NCBI GenBank assembly: GCA_965205995.1
Contig: OZ242200.1
Location: 3,596,001-3,660,000, forward strand
DNA from: MPNO01 sp965205995
Lineage (GTDB): Bacteria; Pseudomonadota; Alphaproteobacteria; MPNO01
Direction: 5' to 3'
DNA length: 64,000 bases
The first letter of the stretch is position 1; each line of letters opens with the position of its first letter. This document shows positions 56,830 through 64,000 of this stretch, piece by piece. The position numbers were made by a program, and so were the translations under genes. The notes under the pieces are model-generated. The model ran no database searches. It worked only from the letters and a program-made list of their open reading frames with translations, and had not been told where the DNA came from.

Positions 56830-57089
56830 TTCTGAAATCCAATGATCGCCACTGAGAGTCCGCAACTACGCGAACCTAGGGGACAACGACAAATTCCCTG
56901 CAATGTCTGGAAACTACACTTGGATCGTCACTTGTCCGCCGCAATGCTACCCTAAAGATCGGTCAACCGATGGGGTGAATAGACGAATCTATACTAGACT
57001 TGCAAACACGAGTCCATGTTGAGCGCGGAGAATTCTCGGCGACGTGCCGCGACCGCGGCGGGCGGCCGGAACCGCCGGAACGCCGGAAC
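56830..57089. other. 260-base intergenic region between xre and lnt
   Basis: Clearly richer in A+T than its surroundings. It contains a 14-base palindrome (56958-56971), a second short inverted repeat ATAGA-CGAA-TCTAT near 56980 and GTTCCGG-type direct repeats just after lnt (57066-57090). No promoter could be chosen with confidence; no open frame. Confidence 0.6.
56958..56971. promoter_or_regulatory. Palindrome upstream of xre
   Basis: ATCGGT-CA-ACCGAT, perfect, about 130 bases before the xre start. Possible autoregulatory operator. Confidence 0.33.
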
Positions 57090-58691
57090 CTATGAGCGCC
57101 GCGGCCGCTTGCGGCGCCGGCGCGCCGCGAGACCGGCCGCGGCGAGAGCCATGACGGCCAACACGGGCGCGTGGCCGAACCGCGCGAACGCGGTCGGCTC
57201 CGAAAGCGCGGCGGGCAGCGCGGCATGGAGAACGCCTTGGCGCCCGAGCCCGAGCCGTTCGACCACCCGGCCATAGGGGTCGATCACCGCCGAAATTCCC
57301 GAATTCGCCGCTCTCACGACCGGCAGCCCTTCCTCGACGGCCCGCATCCGCGCGGCCGCGAAATGCTGGTAGGGGCCGGCGCTTTCGCCGAACCAGCCGT
57401 CATTGGTGACGTTGAGGAGCCATTCGGGCCGCCGGTCGGGATCGACCACCTGGCCGGGGAAAATCATCTCGTAGCAGATCAACGGGCCGAAGGGAGGCAG
57501 CCCGGGCACCGCGAGGGTGCGCCGCCCCGGGCCGCGGCTGAAATCGATGCGCCCGCCGGTCACCTGGGTAAAGGCGAGAACCGAGCGCAGCGGCACGTAT
57601 TCGCCGAACGGGACCAGGCGCGCCTTGTCATAGACCGCAACGCGGCGCGCCGCGCCATCGACCGCGATCAGGCTGTTCCAGAAACGGCGCGGCCGTTCCC
57701 CGGGCGGGCCGGTGCGCAGCGCGCCGGCGATCACCAGCCCGCCTTCGGGCACCGCCCGCGCGATCGCCTGGGCGGTGCCGGGCGCCCGCGACAGCCCAAA
57801 CCCGATCGCGGTTTCGGGCCAGATGAAGTGGGTCGCGCCGGCGCCCGCCGCGGCTTCGGTCATTTCGAGATGTCTGGCGAAATGGCGGGTCCTGAACGCC
57901 GCCCGGATTTTCTCGCGCTGGGCGATGTTGGGCTGGACGATGCCGATCCTCACCCCGGGATGGACCGCGGTCTGCGCGCGTTCGAGACGAAGCGACCCGG
58001 CCCCCCAGATCAGTGCGAGCGCGAGCGGCACGCCGAGCGCCGCCGCGACCGCGGAACGGCGGCCCGCTGCGAGCCGCGCGGGCGCCGCGGCGAGCCCGAC
58101 CGTGATCAGCCCGAGGCCGTATACCCCGATCGCCGCGGCCGGCTGCATCATCGACGGGATATCCGTCCAGATCGAGCCGACGGGGTTCCACGGGAAGCCG
58201 GTGAAGGCGACGCCGCGCAGCATTTCGAAGCCGGTCCAGGCGACGGCAAGCGCCGCGATGCGGGGCCAGCCGGGCCGCACCCAGCGGGCGAAGGCGGCGG
58301 CGAGCGCGGGATAGACCGCCAGATAGGCGGAGACCCCGACCAGCGTCGGCGGGATCAGCCAGGCGAAGCGATCGGCCTCGACCAGAAGCGAATTCGAGAT
58401 CCAGTAGGTGCCGGCCATGAAATGGCCGAGGCCGAACCACCAGCCGACGGCGAATGCCGCCCGCCTGGTGGCGGTGCCGTCGATCTGCCAGACCAGCGCC
58501 GGGAGCGCGACGAACAGCGCGGGGAACCACCCGACCGGGGGGAACGCGAGCACCGAACCGAGGCCCAGCAACCAGGCGACCAGCCAGCGCCGCCACCCGG
58601 TCGGCGAGGCGAGCGCCGCCGCAACTCGGGCGAGGCGCGCCGGGCGTTCGCGACCCGCCTCGGTCAGGCGGTCGACGCCGGCGGTCGGCAT
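57090..58691 (-). CDS. lnt: Apolipoprotein N-acyltransferase
   Basis: 533 residues. Eight or so N-terminal membrane segments then a nitrilase domain with Glu293 (IWPETAIG), Lys356 (VYDKARLVPFGEY) and Cys406 (PLICYEMIF), the full triad. Adds the third acyl chain to lipoproteins at the periplasmic face. The ATG at 58691 overlaps corC by 28 bases; a later GTG at 58676 is possible. Order corC-lnt is typical. Confidence 0.95.
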   Translation of the reverse strand: MPTAGVDRLTEAGRERPARLARVAAALASPTGWRRWLVAWLLGLGSVLAFPPVGWFPALFVALPALVWQIDGTATRRAAFAVGWWFGLGHFMAGTYWISNSLLVEADRFAWLIPPTLVGVSAYLAVYPALAAAFARWVRPGWPRIAALAVAWTGFEMLRGVAFTGFPWNPVGSIWTDIPSMMQPAAAIGVYGLGLITVGLAAAPARLAAGRRSAVAAALGVPLALALIWGAGSLRLERAQTAVHPGVRIGIVQPNIAQREKIRAAFRTRHFARHLEMTEAAAGAGATHFIWPETAIGFGLSRAPGTAQAIARAVPEGGLVIAGALRTGPPGERPRRFWNSLIAVDGAARRVAVYDKARLVPFGEYVPLRSVLAFTQVTGGRIDFSRGPGRRTLAVPGLPPFGPLICYEMIFPGQVVDPDRRPEWLLNVTNDGWFGESAGPYQHFAAARMRAVEEGLPVVRAANSGISAVIDPYGRVVERLGLGRQGVLHAALPAALSEPTAFARFGHAPVLAVMALAAAGLAARRRRKRPRRS

Positions 58692-59569
58692 ACTCTGAGC
58701 CGCTTGATGCGCCGCGGATCCGCGTCGAGAACCTCGAATTCGGTGCCGGAGGGATGCCGGATCACCTCGCCGCGGGAGGGAACGCGCCCGGCGAGCGTGA
58801 AAACCAGCCCGCCGAGCGTGTCGATGTCGGCCTGCTGTTCCGCGAGCGTCAGCAAGGCGCCGATCTTGGCTTCGAAATCGGCGATCGCCACGCGCGCATC
58901 GGCCTCGATCGACCCGTCCGTCCGGTCGGCCATCATCGGCGCGACCTCGGAATCGTGCTCGTCCTGGATCTCGCCGACGATTTCCTCGACCAGATCCTCG
59001 ATGGTCACCAGCCCGTCGGTGCCGCCGAACTCGTCGACCACGAGCGCCATATGGGTGCGGCTGACGCGCATCTGGAGCAGCAGCTCGAGGATCGGCGTCG
59101 ACGGCGCCACGAACAGGATGCGACGCAGGATCTTGCCGATGGTGAATGTCTCGGCGCCGCTTCGCCACGCCACGACGTCCTTGATGTGGACCATGCCCAC
59201 GGCGTCGTCGAGCGTCTCGCGGAACACCGGCATCCGGGAATGGGCCGAGCCGCTCATCAGCGACACCAGCTCTTCGAGCGAGGTGTCGATCTCGACGCCG
59301 ACAATATCGGCCCGAGGCACCATCACGTCATTGGCAGCGAGGTCGCGCAGCTGGAGAACATTGCGCAGGAAGACGATCTCCTCGCCCGCCTCGCTGTTTG
59401 CGGTGTTCTCCTGCTCGATCAGCTCTTCGATCGTGTCGCGCAGCGATTCGCCGCCGTTTCGATGGCCGAACAGACGCTTCAGCCAGGGCCAAAACCCGCG
59501 ATTCTGTGCCGGCCGATCCGGATTGGCCCCGTTTCCACGGGGCTTCCTAGGCTCGGAGGGATCGTTCAT
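58664..59569 (-). CDS. corC: CorC/HlyC-family CBS-domain protein
   Basis: 301 residues. Two CBS domains (VMVPRADIVGVEIDTSLEEL; MALVVDEFGGTDGLVTIEDL) and a C-terminal transporter-associated domain. Linked to Mg/Co efflux or membrane integrity. Between ybeY and lnt as usual. Confidence 0.92.
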   Translation of the reverse strand: MNDPSEPRKPRGNGANPDRPAQNRGFWPWLKRLFGHRNGGESLRDTIEELIEQENTANSEAGEEIVFLRNVLQLRDLAANDVMVPRADIVGVEIDTSLEELVSLMSGSAHSRMPVFRETLDDAVGMVHIKDVVAWRSGAETFTIGKILRRILFVAPSTPILELLLQMRVSRTHMALVVDEFGGTDGLVTIEDLVEEIVGEIQDEHDSEVAPMMADRTDGSIEADARVAIADFEAKIGALLTLAEQQADIDTLGGLVFTLAGRVPSRGEVIRHPSGTEFEVLDADPRRIKRLRVCRPPASTA

Positions 59570-59573
59570 CGTC

Positions 59574-60089
59574 TTATGGAGAGGCCGCCGGGGCGCCGGT
59601 GCCGTAGGGGTTCCGAACGCCGAGCCGCCTCAATATCTCCACCTCCATCGCTTCCATGCGTTCTGCATCGCCGTCGGTCTCGTGATCATAGCCCAGGAGA
59701 TGCAGCAGACCGTGCACCACCAGATGCTGCAGGTGGTGCGCGAGGGGCTTGTCCGCGCGCGCGGCGTCGCGGGCGCTGGTCTCATAGGCGATCACGATGT
59801 CGCCCAGCATCACCGGGGGATCCTCGGGGCGCCGCCTCCCGTGGGCCGCCTCTCCGCTGGCGAAGGAGAGCACGTCGGTGGGCCGGTCGATACCCCGGTA
59901 GCGCGCGTTGAGCCGCGCCGTCTCCGCGTCGCCGGCAAGCGCGATACCGATTTCCACCGGCCCGTCGCCGCTGTCCGCCGCCGCGACCCGCCACGCCTCG
60001 TCTACCGCCCGACGGCACAGCACCGGCGCGTCCTCGAGCGCCTGGTTCCAGCCCCGGCATCGGATCTGAATGCCTGTCTGCGCGCTCAA
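59574..60089 (-). CDS. ybeY: Endoribonuclease YbeY
   Basis: 171 residues. Zinc motif H-x3-H-x5-H in VVHGLLHLLGYDHETDGD. Acts in 16S rRNA 3'-end maturation and ribosome quality control. Six bases after phoH and four before corC. Confidence 0.95.
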   Translation of the reverse strand: MSAQTGIQIRCRGWNQALEDAPVLCRRAVDEAWRVAAADSGDGPVEIGIALAGDAETARLNARYRGIDRPTDVLSFASGEAAHGRRRPEDPPVMLGDIVIAYETSARDAARADKPLAHHLQHLVVHGLLHLLGYDHETDGDAERMEAMEVEILRRLGVRNPYGTGAPAASP

Positions 60090-60095
60090 CGGATG

Positions 60096-61055
60096 CTAAC
60101 CGGCCTCCTCTGGAACGGTTCCGGTGCCGGGATCGTCATAGGCTTGCACGATCCGCACCACCAGACCATGGCGGACGACATCGGAATCGTCGAATTTGAC
60201 GATCCTGACGCCCTGGATTTTTCTCACCGTGTCCACGGCGTGCGCCAGTCCCGAGGTCACGCCGCGCGGCAGGTCGACCTGGCTGAGGTCGCCGGTCACC
60301 ACCATGCGCGCGTTCTCGCCCAGCCGGGTGAGGAACATCTTCATCTGCACCTGGGTGGTGTTCTGGGCCTCGTCAAGGATGACGAAGGCATTGGACAGCG
60401 TCCGGCCGCGCATGAAAGCGAGTGGCGCGATTTCGATCTGCCCGGCATCCAGGCGCTTCGTCACCTGATCGTAATGCATCATGTCGTAAAGCGCATCGTA
60501 GAGCGGCCGCAGATAGGGATCTATTTTCTCCCGCAGGTCGCCGGGAAGGAAGCCGAGCCGCTCGCCCGCCTCGACCGCGGGCCGCGACAGGATGATCCGG
60601 TCGACCGCGCCGCTATTCAGCATGGCGACGGCTTCGGCCACCGCGAGATAGGTCTTGCCGGTGCCCGCGGGGCCGATTCCGAACACGAGCGCGGCCTCGC
60701 GCAGCGCGGTCATATAGCGCAGCTGACCGGCGGAGCGCGGTGTGACATGGCGCCGCGGGGTCTGGATCACCGGCGCCTCGGCCGTATCGGCGGCGCCGTT
60801 GGCGACGTCCTCGGCGAGCCGGATCGCGGCATCGACCTCGGCCTGATCCACGCCGAGGCCCTTTTCCAGCCGGCCGTAGAGTGCGGCGAGGGCATCGTGC
60901 GCGATGCGGGTCTGCCCCGCCGGGCCCTTGATCGCCACCGTGTTGCCGCGCGACGACAGCGAGACCGCGAGCTGCTGCTCCACGCGGGCGAGGTTGCGGT
61001 CGAACTCGCCATAGAGCAGCGGCAAGAGCGCGTTGTCGTCGAAGCTGATGCGCAT
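60096..61055 (-). CDS. phoH: PhoH-family ATPase (PhoH2/YbeZ type)
   Basis: 319 residues from the ATG at 61055 (GGAAG upstream); the open frame to 61190 overlaps miaB and is not chosen. Walker A GPAGTGKTYLA, Walker B AFVILDEAQN and LGENARMVVTGDLSQVDLP. YbeZ-like, partner of YbeY. Confidence 0.93.
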   Translation of the reverse strand: MRISFDDNALLPLLYGEFDRNLARVEQQLAVSLSSRGNTVAIKGPAGQTRIAHDALAALYGRLEKGLGVDQAEVDAAIRLAEDVANGAADTAEAPVIQTPRRHVTPRSAGQLRYMTALREAALVFGIGPAGTGKTYLAVAEAVAMLNSGAVDRIILSRPAVEAGERLGFLPGDLREKIDPYLRPLYDALYDMMHYDQVTKRLDAGQIEIAPLAFMRGRTLSNAFVILDEAQNTTQVQMKMFLTRLGENARMVVTGDLSQVDLPRGVTSGLAHAVDTVRKIQGVRIVKFDDSDVVRHGLVVRIVQAYDDPGTGTVPEEAG

Positions 61056-61092
61056 GTCTTCCGGCTGCGCCGCCAGGCGGGTGTCGGAACGG

Positions 61093-62505
61093 TCAGCGGC
61101 CAAGCGGACGCGCGTCCTGAGCCGCGGTATGCAGGTGGTGGGGACCCGGCGGCGGTTGGGCGGTCCACGCCCCGGCCAGCGAATTCGCATGCGCCTGCGT
61201 GACCGTCACGTCGCGAATCTCGCCGAGAACGGAATCCGGGTCTTCGCAGCGGAGATGGATCGCCTGCATCGCCGGCGTCCGGCCGGCGATCTGGTCCGGT
61301 TTGCGCCCGCGTCGATCGAACAGCACGGGAACCACGCGCCCGACCGTCTCCCGGTTGAAGTCGTGCTGCTGGGCGTTGAGCAGGTCCTGCAGCCGCGCCA
61401 GCCTGTCCGCCTTCCGCGCCTCGTCGACCTGGCCGCCGGCCGTCGCTGCCGGGGTTCCCGGTCGCGGGCTGTATTTGAACGAATAGGCCTGGGCGTAGCC
61501 GACGGCGCGCACCAGGGCCATCGTGGCCTCGAAATCGGCCTCATCCTCGCCAGGATGGCCGACGATGAAATCGGATGACAAGGCGAGGTCGGGCCGCGCC
61601 GCCCGCAACCGGTCCACCAGTTCGAGATAGTCGTCGGCGCCATGGCGGCGTCCCATCGCCGCAAGCACCCTGTCCGACCCCGACTGCACCGGGAGGTGGA
61701 GATAGGGCATCAGCGCCGGCACCTCGCCATGGGCGGCGATCAGATCCGCGTCCATGTCGCGCGGGTGGGAGGTGGTGTAGCGGATCCGCGCGAGCCCGGG
61801 GAGCCCGGCGAGTGCGCGGATCAGCCGGCCGAGCCCCCATTCCGCGCCGCCTCGGGGGGCGGCGCCGTGATAGGCGTTGACGTTCTGCCCGAGCAGGGTG
61901 ATCTCGCGCGCGCCGCGCTCGATCAGGCGTTCCGCCTCCGCCAGGACCGCGCGGGCGGGGCGCGAATACTCGGCGCCCCTGGTGTAGGGGACGACGCAGA
62001 ACGAGCAAAACTTGTCGCAGCCCTCCTGGATCGTCAGGAACGCCGCCGGCCCCGGGCTCGCCCCCTCTTCGGGAAGCCGGTCGAATTTCGACTCGAGGGG
62101 GAAATCGATATCGAGCAGACCGCGCTCGCCGGCCCGCGCGCGGCGCACGAGGTCGGGCAGGCGGTGATAGGTCTGCGGGCCGATCACGACATCGACCCAG
62201 GGCGCGCGGCGCATGATTTCCGCGCCCTCGGCCTGGGCCACGCAGCCGGCCACCACGATCACCGGGGCGCCGCCCTCCCCGCTGCGCGCGTGCCGGCGGG
62301 CTGGGGCGCGCATCCGGCCAAGGTCGGAATAGAGCTTCTCGGCCGCCTTCTCGCGGATATGACAGGTGTTGAGGATCGCCACCTCTGCGGCGTCAGCGCT
62401 ATCGGTCCGGACATAGCCTTCCGCCGCCATGACATCGGCCATTCGACCGGCGTCATAGACGTTCATCTGGCATCCGTAACTCTTAATGAATAACCGCTTT
62501 GCCAA
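61093..62505 (-). CDS. miaB: tRNA-2-methylthio-N6-isopentenyladenosine methylthiotransferase
   Basis: 470 residues from a TTG at 62505; the next Met is residue 14, within the conserved domain, so the TTG is the likely start. UPF0004 cysteines Cys12 (YGCQMN), Cys48 (NTCHIRE) and AGCVAQ hold one cluster; the radical SAM cluster is CDKFCSFC. The TRAM domain is C-terminal, extended by a proline/His-rich tail of about 25 residues. Confidence 0.94.
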   Translation of the reverse strand: MAKRLFIKSYGCQMNVYDAGRMADVMAAEGYVRTDSADAAEVAILNTCHIREKAAEKLYSDLGRMRAPARRHARSGEGGAPVIVVAGCVAQAEGAEIMRRAPWVDVVIGPQTYHRLPDLVRRARAGERGLLDIDFPLESKFDRLPEEGASPGPAAFLTIQEGCDKFCSFCVVPYTRGAEYSRPARAVLAEAERLIERGAREITLLGQNVNAYHGAAPRGGAEWGLGRLIRALAGLPGLARIRYTTSHPRDMDADLIAAHGEVPALMPYLHLPVQSGSDRVLAAMGRRHGADDYLELVDRLRAARPDLALSSDFIVGHPGEDEADFEATMALVRAVGYAQAYSFKYSPRPGTPAATAGGQVDEARKADRLARLQDLLNAQQHDFNRETVGRVVPVLFDRRGRKPDQIAGRTPAMQAIHLRCEDPDSVLGEIRDVTVTQAHANSLAGAWTAQPPPGPHHLHTAAQDARPLGR

Positions 62506-62568
62506 GAACGTAACCCCGGTCCCGCGCCGCGCCGCGGGTATTCGAAGCTAGCACGGGTCGCGGGCGAG

Positions 62569-63402
62569 TCAAGAAACCGGCACCGGCGCGGCTCCGCCCG
62601 CGCCCTCCCAATCGCCGACGCGCCCGGCATTGGCGGTCGATACACCGTCGGCGACGACGGACTGGCAGTGCTCCGAAAGCGCCTTGCGCGTGGCGAAGGC
62701 CTCCAGATTCACAACCGGGTGGAACAGCACATCGATGGTAATCGTGCCGAGCCCGAGCAGGGCGAAAGCATGCGATCCCATGGACATGTCGCCGTACCAC
62801 GCGACGAACGGTTTCAGGCTGCGCCCGAGCGGCATGCCGTCGAGGCGCGTATAGGCGACCGAGACCGGCTGGACGGTCACCGCGACCTCGTCTCCGCCGC
62901 CCCGTGCGGCGGCGAACAGCGCGCTCTTGAAGGGCATCACGCGCAACCCGTCCGATGTCGTGCCCTCGGCGAACAGCACCAGGTTTCCGCGCTGTTCGAA
63001 ACGGCCGCGGATGGAGTCGCGCTGGGCAGGGGCGGCGCGGCCCCGGCGTTCGACGAAAACGGTGCGTTGCAGCCGAGCCAGGGTGCCGAAGAGCGGCCAA
63101 GAGGCGACCTCCGCCTTGGCGACGAAGGATCCGGGGATCACCGAGGCGAGCACCGCGATGTCGATATAGGAGGCGTGATTGGCGATGAAGAGGGTGGGCT
63201 GCGCCGTCGAGCGCTTGCCGCGGGTCTTCACGTCGAAGCCGAAAATCCGGCAGCACAGGCGGTGGTAGAAGACCGGCAGGCTGACGGCGAGCCGCCAGCC
63301 CAATGCCACCGCCACCGCCTGGAGCGGCATCAGGGACAAGGTCACCGCGAGGTAGACGACGATCCTCGCGACGGCGCGGAGCGGGGAGACCATGCCGGCC
63401 AT
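62569..63402 (-). CDS. olsA: 1-acyl-sn-glycerol-3-phosphate/lyso-ornithine-lipid acyltransferase
   Basis: 277 residues. One or two N-terminal membrane segments, catalytic H-x4-D in NHASYID, and FAEGTTSDGLRVMPFK. Because it directly follows an OlsB-like gene, the OlsA role of making ornithine lipid is more likely than PlsC alone; OlsA can do both. Confidence 0.85.
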   Translation of the reverse strand: MAGMVSPLRAVARIVVYLAVTLSLMPLQAVAVALGWRLAVSLPVFYHRLCCRIFGFDVKTRGKRSTAQPTLFIANHASYIDIAVLASVIPGSFVAKAEVASWPLFGTLARLQRTVFVERRGRAAPAQRDSIRGRFEQRGNLVLFAEGTTSDGLRVMPFKSALFAAARGGGDEVAVTVQPVSVAYTRLDGMPLGRSLKPFVAWYGDMSMGSHAFALLGLGTITIDVLFHPVVNLEAFATRKALSEHCQSVVADGVSTANAGRVGDWEGAGGAAPVPVS

Positions 63403-63405
63403 GGG

Positions 63406-64000
63406 CTAGCGCCGTTCGCGCTCGTAGTGACGGAGATACTTGTCGGTCACCAGATCGGTCTTGACGATGATCGACACGTCGATGGTGTTGAATTGGTGGT
63501 CGACCACCGCCCCGTCGCCGACAAAGCCGCCGAGCCGGAGATAACCCTTGATCAGCGGCGGCATCGCGGCGAGCGCCTCGCGCGGAACGATCGCCGTGCG
63601 CGGCAGCATCTTCATGTCGACGAAACGCCCCTCGATCGCCCGCGGGCGCAGAGCGGGCGGCGCCAGATGGTAGTAGTAGAGATAAGAGAGTTGCAGTCCG
63701 ACCGCCTCGGGGTCGGTGCCCGGGAGGCTCGCGCAGCCGAACATCAGGGCGATGTCGTGGTGAAACACATAGGCCGCGATCGCCCGCCAGAGGAGTTGCA
63801 TTGTCGGCCGGTTGCGGTAGTCCCGCTCGACGCAGGACCGGCCGAGCTCCAGCACCTCGTCGGGATAGACCTCGAAATGCGAGATGTCGAACTCGTCGGC
63901 GGAATAGAAACCGGCATGGGCCCGCGCCTGCTTCCGGCGCAGCAGGCGATAGGTCCCGACCACCCCGCCCGGCAGGTCGTGCCGGCCGGGATCGATCACC
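63406..64000 (-). CDS. olsB: OlsB-like ornithine N-acyltransferase, truncated at window edge
   Basis: About 197 C-terminal residues; the start lies beyond the window. GVVGTYRLLRRKQA, FDISHFEVYPDEVLELGRSC and IKGYLRLGGFVGDGAVVDHQ are typical of the OlsB GNAT-type enzymes that make 3-hydroxyacyl-ornithine. Stop four bases before olsA, forming the pair. Confidence 0.85.
   Translation of the reverse strand, partial: VIDPGRHDLPGGVVGTYRLLRRKQARAHAGFYSADEFDISHFEVYPDEVLELGRSCVERDYRNRPTMQLLWRAIAAYVFHHDIALMFGCASLPGTDPEAVGLQLSYLYYYHLAPPALRPRAIEGRFVDMKMLPRTAIVPREALAAMPPLIKGYLRLGGFVGDGAVVDHQFNTIDVSIIVKTDLVTDKYLRHYERERR

Overview
This window looks like an alphaproteobacterial chromosome with high G+C. The evidence is an Irr-type iron regulator, the gene order olsB-olsA-miaB-phoH-ybeY-corC-lnt-xre-metK-trmB-rimP-nusA-ylxR-infB-rbfA-truB-rpsO-pnp, and an exact ParB-binding parS palindrome, a sequence normally found near the replication origin. 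Genus cannot be read from the sequence. Four complete tripartite TRAP transporters and many small oxidative-catabolism enzymes suggest a free-living or host-associated heterotroph that scavenges organic acids and aromatic or amide compounds.

Layout. 1-2.4 kb: the end of a MoeB-like gene, a DsrE-family protein, a 2-hydroxyacid dehydrogenase and an SH3 protein. 2.4-12.6 kb: LigB-type dioxygenase, TRAP system 1 with a metallo-beta-lactamase-fold hydrolase, a cupin pair, a TauD-like dioxygenase, a gentisate-dioxygenase-like bicupin, TerB, heme A synthase and a SnoaL-like protein. 12.6-30.9 kb: two acyl-CoA-dehydrogenase-fold proteins, an M20-fold protein whose metal ligands look lost, two luciferase-like enzymes, TRAP systems 2 and 3 (system 3 followed by a diiron HDO-type enzyme), two amidases, a CmcJ-like oxidoreductase, a VOC protein, a cupin and a carboxymuconolactone-decarboxylase-like protein. 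31-36.1 kb: an orphan, internally deleted ccoI with ccoS, then TRAP system 4. 36.1-40.1 kb: a tight leftward four-gene operon (oxaloacetate-decarboxylase-like, FAD monooxygenase, domain-swapped TPP enzyme, NIPSNAP). 40.1-44.7 kb: parS, katG with a strong promoter and an Irr-box-like site, irr, and a nitronate-monooxygenase-like gene. 44.9-64 kb: the conserved translation, RNA-processing and envelope cluster, all leftward.

How it fits together. The left 36 kb is accessory: each TRAP set sits beside enzymes that could act on its substrate, so it reads as several import-and-degrade modules side by side. The right 20 kb is core. Between them lie parS and the iron/peroxide pair irr-katG. No CRISPR array, tRNA, rRNA, integrase or transposase was recognised. 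A short palindromic repeat family occurs three times, two copies lying inverted inside TRAP operon 2. Functional statements rest on motifs and family knowledge; no database search was run.
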